Assembly: GCA_037178625.1 (NCBI GenBank)
Contig: CM074132.1
Coordinates: 1 to 64,000 of the forward strand
Source of the DNA: Skeletonema tropicum
Taxonomy: Eukaryota; Bacillariophyta; Thalassiosirophyceae; Thalassiosirales; Thalassiosiraceae
Length of the DNA: 64,000 bases
Reading direction: 5' to 3'
The notes under the pieces were generated by a model. It was not told the origin of the DNA, searched no databases, and worked only from the letters and a program-made list of their open reading frames with translations. Positions 11,201 through 22,337 of this stretch are shown one piece after another; the first letter of the stretch is position 1, and the number at the start of each line of letters is the position of its first letter. A program made the translations under genes and the position numbers.

Positions 11201-14200
11201 CATTTTAGCATTGCATTGTGCATTGTTCATTCACTGCGCTGATCTCTAGATAAACCCTTCTTGTCAACACGCACAAATTATTGCAATGCATCCGCCGACA
11301 ACATGTTCGTCCTACTCATCTCAGGCTCAGGCTCTTCTCGATCACACGGTTGCGACAACTGCAACAACCAAAAGCCCGCACCCGCAGCGAAATGATAAAA
11401 GTGATATGGATATGGCCGGCAGTTCTCCAAATAATGTCTCGCGCTCCTCTCCACAACTACACAGCGTTGATGTGAAACCAAATAATTATAATTATCAAAC
11501 GAGTCAACAGCAGCAGCAACAACAACAACAACATCTGACGAATAACAATCATCATTATATATCACGCAATGCTACAAAAATCATCAAGGGTGAAATTCAT
11601 AACGTTTGTCTCACCATGCGATCTGATCCTCGCTATTATATAAGTAGAAGTACTTCGAACAACTCCTCTTCCGATGGAGGTGATACAGCAGCAATGATGA
11701 GAAGAAGTCGATAGATTCGAATATGAAGATTGTCACCCTCCATTCCCTGGCAATCGACCTACTCATATACCTACACGCAGGCCCATCGAGTTCGCCATTT
11801 TAGCATTGCATTGTGCATTGTTCATTCACTGCGCTGATCTCTAGATAAACCCTTCTTGTCAACACGCACAAATTATTGCAATGCATCCGCCGACAACATG
11901 TTCGTCCTACTCATCTCAGGCTCCGGCTCTTCTCGATCACACGGTTGCGACAACTGCAACAACCAAAAGCCCGCACCCGCAGCGAAATGATAAAAGTGAT
12001 ATGGATATGGCCGGCAGTTCTCCAAATAATGTCTCGCGCTCCTCTCCACAACTACACAGCGTTGATGTGAAACCAAATAATTATAATTATCAAACGAGTC
12101 AACAGCAGCAGCAACAACAACAACAACATCTGACGAATAACAATCATCATTATATATCACGCAATGCTACAAAAATCATCAAGGGTGAAATTCATAACGT
12201 TTGTCTCACCATGCGATCTGATCCTCGCTATTATATAAGTAGAAGTACTTCGAACAACTCCTCTTCCGATGGAGGTGATACAGCAGCAATGATGAGAAGA
12301 AGTCGATAGATTCGAATATGAAGATTGTCACCCTCCATTCCCTGGCAATCGACCTACTCATATACCTACACGCAGGCCCATCGAGTTCGCCATTTTAGCA
12401 TTGCATTGTGCATTGTTCATTCACTGCGCTGATCTCTAGATAAACCCTTCTTGTCAACACGCACAAATTATTGCAATGCATCCGCCGACAACATGTTCGT
12501 CCTACTCATCTCAGGCTCAGGCTCTTCTCGATCACACGGTTGCGACAACTGCAACAACCAAAAGCCCGCACCCGCAGCGAAATGATAAAAGTGATATGGA
12601 TATGGCCGGCAGTTCTCCAAATAATGTCTCGCGCTCCTCTCCACAACTACACAGCGTTGATGTGAAACCAAATAATTATAATTATCAAACGAGTCAACAG
12701 CAGCAGCAACAACAACAACAACATCTGACGAATAACAATCATCATTATATATCACGCAATGCTACAAAAATCATCAAGGGTGAAATTCATAACGTTTGTC
12801 TCACCATGCGATCTGATCCTCGCTATTATATAAGTAGAAGTACTTCGAACAACTCCTCTTCCGATGGAGGTGATACAGCAGCAATGATGAGAAGAAGTCG
12901 ATAGATTCGAATATGAAGATTGTCACCCTCCATTCCCTGGCAATCGACCTACTCATATACCTACACGCAGGCCCATCGAGTTCGCCATTTTAGCATTGCA
13001 TTGTGCATTGTTCATTCACTGCGCTGATCTCTAGATAAACCCTTCTTGTCAACACGCACAAATTATTGCAATGCATCCGCCGACAACATGTTCGTCCTAC
13101 TCATCTCAGGCTCAGGCTCTTCTCGATCACACGGTTGCGACAACTGCAACAACCAAAAGCCCGCACCCGCAGCGAAATGATAAAAGTGATATGGATATGG
13201 CCGGCAGTTCTCCAAATAATGTCTCGCGCTCCTCTCCACAACTACACAGCGTTGATGTGAAACCAAATAATTATAATTATCAAACGAGTCAACAGCAGCA
13301 GCAACAACAACAACAACATCTGACGAATAACAATCATCATTATATATCACGCAATGCTACAAAAATCATCAAGGGTGAAATTCATAACGTTTGTCTCACC
13401 ATGCGATCTGATCCTCGCTATTATATATAAGTAGAAGTACTTCGAACAACTCCTCTTCCGATGGAGGTGATACAGCAGCAATGATGAGAAGAAGTCGATA
13501 GATTCGAATATGAAGATTGTCACCCTCCATTCCCTGGCAATCGACCTACTCATATACCTACACGCAGGCCCATCGAGTTCGCCATTTTAGCATTGCATTG
13601 TGCATTGTTCATTCACTGCGCTGATCTCTAGATAAACCCTTCTTGTCAACACGCACAAATTATTGCAATGCATCCGCCGACAACATGTTCGTCCTACTCA
13701 TCTCAGGCTCCGGCTCTTCTCGATCACACGGTTGCGACAACTGCAACAATCAAAAGCAAAAGCCCGCACCCGCAGCGAAATGATAAAAGTGATATGGATA
13801 TGGCCGGCAGTTCTCCAAATAATGTCTCGCGCTCCTCTCCACAACTACACAGCGTTGATGTGAAACCAAATAATTATAATTATCAAACGAGTCAACAGCA
13901 GCAGCAACAACAACAACAACAACATCTGACGAATAACAATCATCATTATATATCACGCAATGCTACAAAAATCATCAAGGGTGAAATTCATAACGTTTGT
14001 CTCACCATGCGATCTGATCCTCGCTATTATATAAGTAGAAGTACTTCGAACAACTCCTCTTCCGATGGAGGTGATACAGCAGCAATGATGAGAAGAAGTC
14101 GATAGATTCGAATATGAAGATTGTCACCCTCCATTCCCTGGCAATCGACCTACTCATATACCTACACGCAGGCCCATCGAGTTCGCCATTTTAGCATTGC

Positions 14201-16949
14201 ATTGTGCATTGTTCATTCACTGCGCTGATCTCTAGATAAACCCTTCTTGTCAACACGCACAAATTATTGCAATGCATCCGCCGACAACATGTTCGTCCTA
14301 CTCATCTCAGGCTCAGGCTCTTCTCGATCACACGGTTGCGACAACTGCAACAACCAAAAGCCCGCACCCGCAGCGAAATGATAAAAGTGATATGGATATG
14401 GCCGGCAGTTCTCCAAATAATGTCTCGCGCTCCTCTCCACAACTACACAGCGTTGATGTGAAACCAAATAATTATCAAACGAGTCAACAGCAGCAGCAAC
14501 AACAACAACAACATCTGACGAATAACAATCATCATTATATATCACGCAATGCTACAAAAATCATCAAGGGTGAAATTCATAACGTTTGTCTCACCATGCA
14601 ATCTGATCCTCGCTATTATATAAGTAGAAGTACTTCGAACAACTCCTCTTCCGATGGAGGTGATACAGCAGCAATGATGAGAAGAAGTCGATAGATTCGA
14701 ATATGAAGATTGTCACCCTCCATTCCCTGGCAATCGACCTACTCATATACCTACACGCAGGCCCATCGAGTTCGCCATTTTAGCATTGCATTGTGCATTG
14801 TTCATTCACTGCGCTGATCTCTAGATAAACCCTTCTTGTCAACACGCACAAATTATTGCAATGCATCCGCCGACAACATGTTCGTCCTACTCATCTCAGG
14901 CTCAGGCTCTTCTCGATCACACGGTTGCGACAACTGCAACAACCAAAAGCCCGCACCCGCAGCGAAATGATAAAAGTGATATGGATATGGCCGGCAGTTC
15001 TCCAAATAATGTCTCGCGCTCCTCTCCACAACTACACAGCGTTGATGTGAAACCAAATAATTATCAAACGAGTCAACAGCAGCAGCAACAACAACAACAA
15101 CAACATCTGACGAATAACAATCATCATTATATATCACGCAATGCTACAAAAATCATCAAGGGTGAAATTCATAACGTTTGTCTCACCATGCAATCTGATC
15201 CTCGCTATTATATAAGTAGAAGTACTTCGAACAACTCCTCTTCCGATGGAGGTGATACAGCAGCAATGATGAGAAGAAGTCGATAGATTCGAATATGAAG
15301 ATTGTCACCCTCCATTCCCTGGCAATCGACCTACTCATATACCTACACGCAGGCCCATCGAGTTCGCCATTTTAGCATTGCATTGTGCATTGTTCATTCA
15401 CTGCGCTGATCTCTAGATAAACCCTTCTTGTCAACACGCACAAATTATTGCAATGCATCCGCCGACAACATGTTCGTCCTACTCATCTCAGGCTCAGGCT
15501 CTTCTCGATCACACGGTTGCGACAACTGCAACAGCGTTGATGTGAAACCAAATAATTATAATTATCAAACGAGTCAACAGCAGCAGCAACAACAACAACA
15601 ACATCTGACGAATAACAATCATCATTATATATCACGCAATGCTACAAAAATCATCAAGGGTGAAATTCATAACGTTTGTCTCACCATGCGATCTGATCCT
15701 CGCTATTATATAAGTAGAAGTACTTCGAACAACTCCTCTTCCGATGGAGGTGATACAGCAGCAATGATGAGAAGAAGTCGATAGATTCGAATATGAAGAT
15801 TGTCACCCTCCATTCCCTGGCAATCGACCTACTCATATACCTACACGCAGGCCCATCGAGTTCGCCATTTTAGCATTGCATTGTGCATTGTTCATTCACT
15901 GCGCTGATCTCTAGATAAACCCTTCTTGTCAACACGCACAAATTATTGCAATGCATCCGCCGACAACATGTTCGTCCTACTCATCTCAGGCTCTTCTCGA
16001 TCACACGGTTGCGACAACTGCAACAACCAAAAGCCCGCACCCGCAGCGAAATGATAAAAGTGATATGGATATGGCCGGCAGTTCTCCAAATAATGTCTCG
16101 CGCTCCTCTCCACAACTACACAGCGTTGATGTGAAACCAAATAATTATAATTATCAAACGAGTCAACAGCAGCAGCAACAACAACAACATCTGACGAATA
16201 ACAATCATCATTATATATCACGCAATGCTACAAAAATCATCAAGGGTGAAATTCATAACGTTTGTCTCACCATGCGATCTGATCCTCGCTATTATATATA
16301 AGTAGAAGTACTTCGAACAACTCCTCTTCCGATGGAGGTGATACAGCAGCAATGATGAGAAGAAGTCGATAGATTCGAATATGAAGATTGTCACCCTCCA
16401 TTCCCTGGCAATCGACCTACTCATATACCTACACGCAGGCCCATCGAGTTCGCCATTTTAGCATTGCATTGTGCATTGTTCATTCACTGCGCTGATCTCT
16501 AGATAAACCCTTCTTGTCAACACGCACAAATTATTGCAATGCATCCGCCGACAACATGTTCGTCCTACTCATCTCAGGCTCAGGCTCTTCTCGATCACAC
16601 GGTTGCGACAACTGCAACAACCAAAAGCCCGCACCCGCAGCGAAATGATAAAAGTGATATGGATATGGCCGGCAGTTCTCCAAATAATGTCTCGCGCTCC
16701 TCTCCACAACTACACAGCGTTGATGTGAAACCAAATAATTATCAAACGAGTCAACAGCAGCAGCAACAACAACAACAACATCTGACGAATAACAATCATC
16801 ATTATATATCACGCAATGCTACAAAAATCATCAAGGGTGAAATTCATAACGTTTGTCTCACCATGCGATCTGATCCTCGCTATTATATATAAGTAGAAGT
16901 ACTTCGAACAACTCCTCTTCCGATGGAGGTGATACAGCAGCAATGATGA
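5225..16949 (+). repeat. Tandem array, 20 units of ~595 bp
   Basis: Units start (at ACGCAGGCCCATCGAG) at 5225, 5820, 6418, 7016, 7608, 8205, 8800, 9398, 9993, 10588, 11180, 11775, 12370, 12965, 13562, 14166, 14755, 15347, 15845 and 16433. Lengths are 588-604 bp, except unit 18 (15347), which has a 97-bp deletion and is 498 bp. Unit 20 is cut at about 16949 by LINE DNA. Variation is mostly in short repeats: CAA/CAG number, AATTATAATTAT versus AATTAT, GGCTCAGGCTC number, and TATATAAG versus TATATATAAG. Single-base differences are very few, implying recent amplification or ongoing homogenisation. Units 16 and 17 share a private G-to-A change, as expected from local duplication. Confidence 0.95.
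5331..5759 (+). CDS. Array-unit ORF, polyQ protein of unknown function (copy 1)
   Basis: This is the representative of the frame found in nearly every array unit. It encodes 142 residues: a Ser/Thr/Pro-rich start (MHPPTTCSSYSSQ), an Asn/Tyr stretch, eight to ten glutamines (residues about 75-84), then a less biased tail containing KIIKGEIHNVCLTMRSDPRY and a Ser/Asn run ending in MMRRSR. Full-length copies start at 5926, 7122, 8311, 8906, 9504, 10099, 10694, 11286, 11881, 12476, 13668, 14272 and 14861. Copies at 7714, 13071, 15951 and 16539 stop after about 117-119 residues because of a TA insertion. The copy at 6524 is frameshifted, and the copy at 15428 has lost its start region. No domain is recognised. 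A second 26-residue hydrophobic frame (5768-5848 in unit 1) crosses each unit junction. Most indels are multiples of three, which favours coding, but the base changes I saw alter amino acids, which does not. Confidence 0.4.
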   Translation: MHPPTTCSSYSSQAQALLDHTVATTATTKSPHPQRNDKSDMDMAGSSPNNVSRSSPQLHSVDVKPNNYNYQTSQQQQQQQQQHLTNNNHHYISRNATKIIKGEIHNVCLTMRSDPRYYISRSTSNNSSSDGGDTAAMMRRSR

Positions 16950-17872
16950 GTAGTTATTCCCTTGCTTCCCGTAAACAATAGTCTTTCATCAAAGTCGACC
17001 CAGGCCATAGCATGATCAGAATGAACCGCTTGATGAGTACCCAGATATCCTAATTCACGCACCGCCGGAAGTAGCCCCTCATCCATAAGGATATAATCGA
17101 GTCTATTCGGTCCCCTCATATAGGTTGGTGGCATTTCTTGGAATTTATTGTAGTACGGGTCCGCAAGGATTTCCTCCTGTTGGAATGTGCGAAACTTCTC
17201 ATCACTAAATGTACTTCCATTTGCATCCATCATCAAAATCGGGCGATATCCCGCTTCTCGTTTCTCTCGTATCAACGTGAGGAGGTCATCAAGTATCTGC
17301 TGGCGTGGATTCGGTCTAGCTCTTCCATCCCTTAGCATCGCCGTATACTGTTGCATATACGCTGTGTGAGGACCAATTGCTCCAATCGTGGCTTGGCATA
17401 CCCTGTATGCGGTGATAATAACTATTCCTTCGTCCCGACTTCCATTTAAAGGCTGCCACACAAACCTCCCATACTTATCGACTCCTGACTCAGCTATTCT
17501 TCCGACTGTGCATCCATTTATTGTTTGAAGAACCCCTCCTGGCTGATACTTCGTACCATATGGTGCTGGCAACGATGCAAATTTCGTGCTTATTTGGTTC
17601 CCAAACATATTTCTCATATTAATTTCATAAATCTCTTTGTTTTGTGTTGTCCATGGACGGTTCGTTTCAACGAAGCCGCATACGTCAAGTCCAAGGTCTC
17701 TGACAACTTCTATCTCTTGCGGGATAATTTGAGCACTTGGTTGGGCGATGGTGTTAGTATTTTGAAATCCGAATCGTATAACACCATCATTGTCATGTCT
17801 ATTTTGTAGTTTGTCCCCTTTCGTAAGCAAGTTTGGCACTGTTCCAATGATACTTTGATCTCTTCTATTCAT
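16950..17872 (-). CDS. LINE endonuclease domain (EEP family), 3'-truncated
   Basis: This frame encodes an endonuclease/exonuclease/phosphatase (APE-like) domain of the kind that nicks target DNA for non-LTR retrotransposons. Motifs in order are GFVETNRPW (metal-binding Glu), VIITAYRVCQ, PILMMDANG (Asp/Asn), PNRLDYILM and, near the end, SDHAMAWVDFD, the Ser-Asp-His catalytic box. The start at 17872 lies 28 bases beyond the stop of the Gly/Arg-rich frame 17901-18314, as expected for ORF1 and ORF2 of one element. The reverse transcriptase that should follow is missing. After about 307 residues the frame crosses 16949/16950 into the tandem array and stops at 16883. LINE copies usually lose their 5' end, so loss of the 3' part with the 5' part kept suggests a later rearrangement. 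Confidence 0.8.
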
Positions 17873-17900
17873 TTTAAGTAGTAGATTAGTAGATTCACAC

Positions 17901-18314
17901 TTATCGACGGAACAGTCGCCTTGCTTTGGATTTGGGATCTTGTTGTGTTAATAGACTTGACTTTGGTTCCACCTCGCTTGACTTCTTATTTGGTGGTGAC
18001 TGTGACGTGAGTTCGGATTCCCTCGTCCCAATCGTAAACTCCCCTACAAACTTCTCCTCAGGGGCATCCTCTCCTTCCTTCTTTCCTGCACTATCTCCAT
18101 CGATTTGACTAACCATGGGAGGCTCCAACTCATCCCACTGATCTATGCCCCACACGTATGGCCCTTCTCCACGTCCACGTCCACTCCCCCGTCCGCCCGT
18201 AGGGGTTTGTCCTCCTCTTCCCCTTCCGCTTCGGTGCGGTTGGGGGCGGCCACCGGATTGGCGATAATTGTCGTTGTGGGGTGTACGTCGGTACGGGCGG
18301 TTTGGCTTATCCAT
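17901..18314 (-). CDS. LINE ORF1-like Gly/Arg-rich protein
   Basis: The product has 137 residues. The first half is strongly basic, with RG/GR repeats (residues about 20-50, for example HRSGRGRGG and GRGSGRGRGEG). The second half is acidic to mixed (DGDSAGKKEGED) and the end is basic (SKARRLFRR). RGG-type repeats bind RNA in many proteins, so a nucleic-acid-binding ORF1 role is a reasonable inference. It lies directly upstream of, and on the same strand as, the endonuclease frame, 28 bases apart. There is no CCHC zinc knuckle or coiled coil. The start codon at 18314 follows a pyrimidine/AT-rich leader. Confidence 0.6.
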   Translation of the reverse strand: MDKPNRPYRRTPHNDNYRQSGGRPQPHRSGRGRGGQTPTGGRGSGRGRGEGPYVWGIDQWDELEPPMVSQIDGDSAGKKEGEDAPEEKFVGEFTIGTRESELTSQSPPNKKSSEVEPKSSLLTQQDPKSKARRLFRR

Positions 18315-19756
18315 CGTGCTAAAACTGTCGTTATTATTTTCGTACTATTGTCTCAGGTGGTCCTAAGACGACTTTATCTACTATTGATCAATCTCTGTCC
18401 AGTGTTACTAGGGTATCTCCGTGCTTCCGGTGGCCGTTGGCCGATGGTGCTCGTAGAGATTCCACGTAGGAATTAGTACTGGCTCAACATCTTTTGAGTC
18501 TTCTTGACTCTGTTTTTCAAATTCGAAAAAGTATATACTGTCGGGCCAGGTTAGTACTACGGTGGGGGACCACATTGGAATCCCTGGTGTTGTTCTTTTG
18601 CTCCTGTTGACTTTTATTTTGGCCCCTGCCTACAATACGATACATTATTGCACTTTACCCGCCTTCTTCCTTTCTTTTGCTCGGTCTTTCGCTCTTTAAG
18701 GTCTGATACTAATATGAAGAAGCTCGCTGCCGCTGCGTTGAATTTGTATTGTGATGAGACAAGAACGACTCTACACAACTGCAGAGGATAATTATTTGTG
18801 CCATTTTGATCAAGTCCGAGATACAAACTATCTCCTTCTACAAGAAAGCTGCAAAAGTGATACATTCAAAGCTGTCGAAATCTTCTCCGCAGGTCACTTC
18901 ACTGATGGATAGAAGTAGCAAGTTTGAGATGATTGCCATGGATCAAGAACACATAAATGACCGTGTTAAAGCTTTTATGACCGTTCGATATCCTCTTATT
19001 TGATAAAATGGTTGTGTGCTTTTGGCTTTGATTGCTTGCCGTGTACAATAAGCATCATGGTGATTGGTATCATTGAAAAGAGTTGAGGATGGGAAGTGAA
19101 GGAACTCTTGTGTTGACACAAGTATAGACGGCAGTAGCATTGTATTGTTTCGGCCAACATCCTTTGATTGTCAAGCTTGTCAAACTCGTGTTCCATCTGA
19201 GCAATAAAGAGGAAAATGAAGATAGGGAAGGAACGGCATAACACATGAATGGCTGATGCCAATCCTTTGTTGCATGAGTCATTGATGGCCGCGGAAATCT
19301 TGTAACACCGCTGATTTGTTGTTTGTTGCAGAATTTGTGGCAGACGCTGCGGCCTCTTATATCAACGGTGGCTGCAGCGTTTTTTATTGTTGTCTGTCAA
19401 AGTTCTTGATGTTCGAAATAATCCTGACAGCACTTTATCTGGAGAGAAGGAACGAAGAGATACTTAAGTTCTTCGTGTGTATACTTATACTTCTGCTTGA
19501 TGCGAAAATGTGTGTGTTTCAACTTCAACATCACTCGGTACTCGAAGTGTCCACCAAAATCGCTCACAAAAAATCAATCATGCCGACCATCGCAACGTTA
19601 ATTCAATCATGCCGACCAAAAGCACCGAGAGCCATTCATTCAATCATGCCGACAGACAGCATCGTGAGCATCTCTCACAGCCATTCATTCAATCATGGAT
19701 GGCAAATTGCTGTTGCAAGCCTCATGCCGCTGCTTGCTGTGCTCATAATTTTTCAT
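18315..19756. other. LINE leader and unassigned DNA
   Basis: Bases from 18315 to perhaps 18500 are probably the 5' leader of the LINE fragment; its outer end is not visible. Farther right I recognise no gene. Between 19575 and 19700 the phrase CAATCATGCCGAC recurs three times, with a fourth decayed copy (CAATCATGGATGG), forming a short imperfect tandem repeat. Long open frames here (for example 19316-19930) lack protein-like composition. Confidence 0.45.
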
Positions 19757-20612
19757 CGAGCAAACTGTCAACATCATTCACTACCAAACCACCATGTCGG
19801 CCGATTCTCCGCTCTTCGCTCGCAAGCCGCTTGCTATACTACCGCTGCCTCCCAACAGCGTTCACCCACAAGCATCGCCGCCACCTTGAAGCAGGCTCCG
19901 CCGCTAATGACTGCAGCCGATGTCCGATGATTACAGGTGAGTAAGTTACAACCAATTCATGATCCCCCGTCCGGTTTTGATGGCTGATCGAGCAACAACT
20001 TCATTCAGCGCCGAGGAAAGCCGGCGCTATACAAGTTGGCCCAGCACCGTGGAAGCCGGTGCTATACAAATTGGCCCAGCACCGTGGAAGCCGGTGCTAT
20101 ACAAATTGGCCCAGGGCTCAGTCCCAGCACCGAGGCAAAGCCGGTGCTATACAAATAAGGCCCATCGCCGAGGTTAGCCGGCGATTAATTACGAGCAAAC
20201 CGTCAACATCATTCACTACCAAACCACCATGTCGGCCAACTCTCCGCCCTCCGCTCGCCGGCCGCTATCCCACCGCCCCTCCCAACTGCATTCACCCGCA
20301 CGCATCGCCGCCGCCTTGAGGCAGGCGCTTTTCTGGCGACCGCAGCCGATGGCCGATGATTACAGGTGAGTTACATGATTCATGATCGGGAAGAACAGTA
20401 GATGAGATCGAGCAACAACTTCAGCACCGTGGAAGCCGGTGCTATATAAATTGGCCCAGCACCGTGGAAGCCGGTGCTATACAAATTGGCCCAGCACCGT
20501 GGAAGCCGGTGCTATACAAATTGGCCCAGGGCTCAGTCCCAGCACCGAGGCAAAGCCGGTGCTATACAAATAAGGCCCATCGCCGAGGTTAGCCGGCGAT
20601 TAATTAAATTGG
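19757..20612. repeat. Tandem duplication of a ~420 bp block
   Basis: Two adjacent blocks, about 19757-20190 and 20191-20612, share the same order of parts. Each has GAGCAAAC(T/C)GTCAACATC, an ACCACCATGTCGGCC start-like motif, a GC-rich stretch, GATTACAGGTGAGT (a strong splice-donor-like sequence), GATCGAGCAACAACTTCA, and then a run of five short hairpins. The blocks are clearly diverged in the GC-rich part but almost identical across the hairpins. The paired ATG and donor-like sites hint at a duplicated first exon, but no continuation is recognisable. Confidence 0.7.
20007..20600. repeat. Two runs of five short hairpins with co-varying stems
   Basis: Ten hairpins, each with a perfect 7-bp stem and a 7-9 base purine-rich loop, lie at 20007-20028, 20043-20063, 20078-20098, 20126-20148, 20164-20185, 20423-20443, 20458-20478, 20493-20513, 20541-20563 and 20579-20600. 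The spacing in the regular part is 35 bp. Most stems are AGCACCG/CGGTGCT. One is AGCGCCG/CGGCGCT and two are ATCGCCG/CGGCGAT, so the changes keep pairing on both sides. Loops vary (TGGAAGC, AGGAAAGC, AGGCAAAGC, AGGTTAGC). Linkers are ATACAAATTGGCCC-like. The fourth hairpin of each run is preceded by GGGCTCAGTCCC, itself a small stem. Confidence 0.85.
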
Positions 20613-21854
20613 CCCAGCTTTTCTTTGCGCCTTCGGGTGTACTCGATTTGGGGTTCCGAGAGAGATAGTAACGGTCGGTTTCCAAGGTTGGTCACGGCGG
20701 CCTTCGAAGGTGCTGACAGGCTTAAACAGAGTGTCCGTCCTCCTCAGGGAAAGATTGGCACAGTTCCTTTAGGGTTTGCTAGACCATAAATCCGTCGCTA
20801 AACTACCGTTCGATCTCGTTGAAAAGCACCCCACCAACGTTTTTAAATCTTTGTTTTGTTTGTTTGTTTGCTGTCTCTTTGTATTTTGTATCTCTAATGA
20901 ATCTTTGTTTTGTTTCCTATTTCTAAAAACAGTGCTTTGTAGTTCATGTAGAGGCACTCTCTTCGCAAGGCGTATCGCAAGCTACACATCCAGCGTCTAT
21001 ACATCCACCGCAACTCGGACCAAGCAGAGACTCTTGACGGAAGGCCTTTACTAGCAGGGCAGAAACAAGACGGCAAGTTTAGTTTGAGCAGTCGAGCAGG
21101 GCCTTCTCTCAAGTTGCGACCATCGCCGTCGCGTGTCTTATGGCACATTATTTGCTGCCTTTTTCTAGAGATGGAGAGACGGGATGATTGGGAATTGACG
21201 TTTTCGTCTCCATCGGTCGTAGGAATGAGTCTTTAGATAATGTGTCTCATGTTTGTCAGATGTAAATAATAAGTCCAATTCCACTGCTAGCTTGATCTTA
21301 TGCTATCCCTCTTGATATCCACTCAACAAGTGTGTGCGTCACGCTCAGTTCCAATACACATCACTCGATCATATCGTCCTCGTCTCTACTTGTTGCGTTC
21401 ATTGTCTGCGGCAAAGAGTATCGAGAGTGCAAGCTCTCTAGAGTGCAGTAGAGTGAAACTTCCCTCCGACAAAAATGACACACATGACTTCGCCGCCAAT
21501 GATTCTACTCTTGACTTCACTTTTCTCGACTGAGACATTTACATTGATTTATCACTAAGACGATACATACCATAGGCGTAACAATTGATGACATCCAGCC
21601 AAGCCGCCTACCCTTCTCAATGCCCCTCGCCGCACCACACAACAACTGCTCCACTAACGTCACGCTAAAAATACTTGACGCATATCCGAATGCAGCACAA
21701 GAGAAGGATTTGCAGTCGTCTGCTTCCATGGCGGCGATTGTGGCGGTAGATGATGAGTTTCAATGATGTTATCCGGAGAGTTTGTGGGTTCTGGATGATA
21801 GTGGGCGGACTGCAATGGAGCTGGTGTAGATATTGCAGCTGATGATGATGCAAG
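20613..21854. other. No supported gene; distant repeat partner of 22.8-23.1 kb
   Basis: No coding region is recognised. From about 20990 to 21340 the order of short matches (CATCCACCGC, GGACCAAGCA, TTGACG, ATGTCTCAT-like, AGTCCAAT, CTTGATCTT) parallels 22755-23110, so the two stretches look like old, strongly diverged copies of one sequence. Confidence 0.4.
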
Positions 21855-22337
21855 ATGATGATGATGAGGAGGAAGGACGTCAAATGGTTTAACTTTGTAT
21901 TTATTTATGAGATGAAGCGTGAGGATGATTTAGAGACAAAAGTGGAGAAAGAGCAGTGTCATGATGAGCAGAGTCACAATGATGAGCAGCATCAATATCA
22001 ACAACAGCTAGAGCGGCATACGTCGAAAGAACTAGCGAGGAGAGAAAGTAAGCAGCAACAGCAGCAACAGGATGAGTACAAGTCCATCTACTACTTGCTT
22101 TCTCAGGGAATCGCTCCAACGAGCACTATTCCACAGGCAGTGTCGACAGAGTCAGATTATCAGTCGATCAAAGAGGCCATGAGTAAAGTGTGCTCCATAA
22201 AAACAGAGGGAAGAAATTGTGACAATCAACAAGGTTCTGTAAACAAAGACAAGTCTCTTGGAATCGCTCCAGCGACTTCAATTCCACACATGCAGTGTCG
22301 ACAGAATCGGGTCAACCCTCCGTCAAAGAGTCCATGA
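21855..22337 (+). CDS. Hypothetical Gln/Glu/His-rich protein, doubtful
   Basis: The open frame of 160 codons starts in an ATGATGATG run. Composition is charged and glutamine-rich (EQSHNDEQHQYQQQ, ESKQQQQQQDE), consistent with a coiled or disordered segment. The C-terminal part contains an internal duplication: LSQGIAPTSTIPQAVSTES around 22100-22160 is repeated as LGIAPATSIPHMQ around 22258-22300. In the second copy a 2-base difference (CACACATGCAG against CACAGGCAG) changes the frame and ends the protein early. No domain or splice partner is seen. It may be a real low-complexity gene, a decayed one, or chance. Confidence 0.25.
   Translation: MMMMRRKDVKWFNFVFIYEMKREDDLETKVEKEQCHDEQSHNDEQHQYQQQLERHTSKELARRESKQQQQQQDEYKSIYYLLSQGIAPTSTIPQAVSTESDYQSIKEAMSKVCSIKTEGRNCDNQQGSVNKDKSLGIAPATSIPHMQCRQNRVNPPSKSP

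Noticed and set aside
19316..19930. 204-codon frame before the hairpin arrays
   Set aside because: Composition is not protein-like, and the same bases are open in another frame (19510-19944). The repeated CAATCATGCCGAC phrase explains part of it.
20007..20600. CRISPR-like array
   Set aside because: The 35-bp regular spacing is superficially similar, but linkers are repeated rather than unique, each unit is a hairpin, and the context is eukaryotic.
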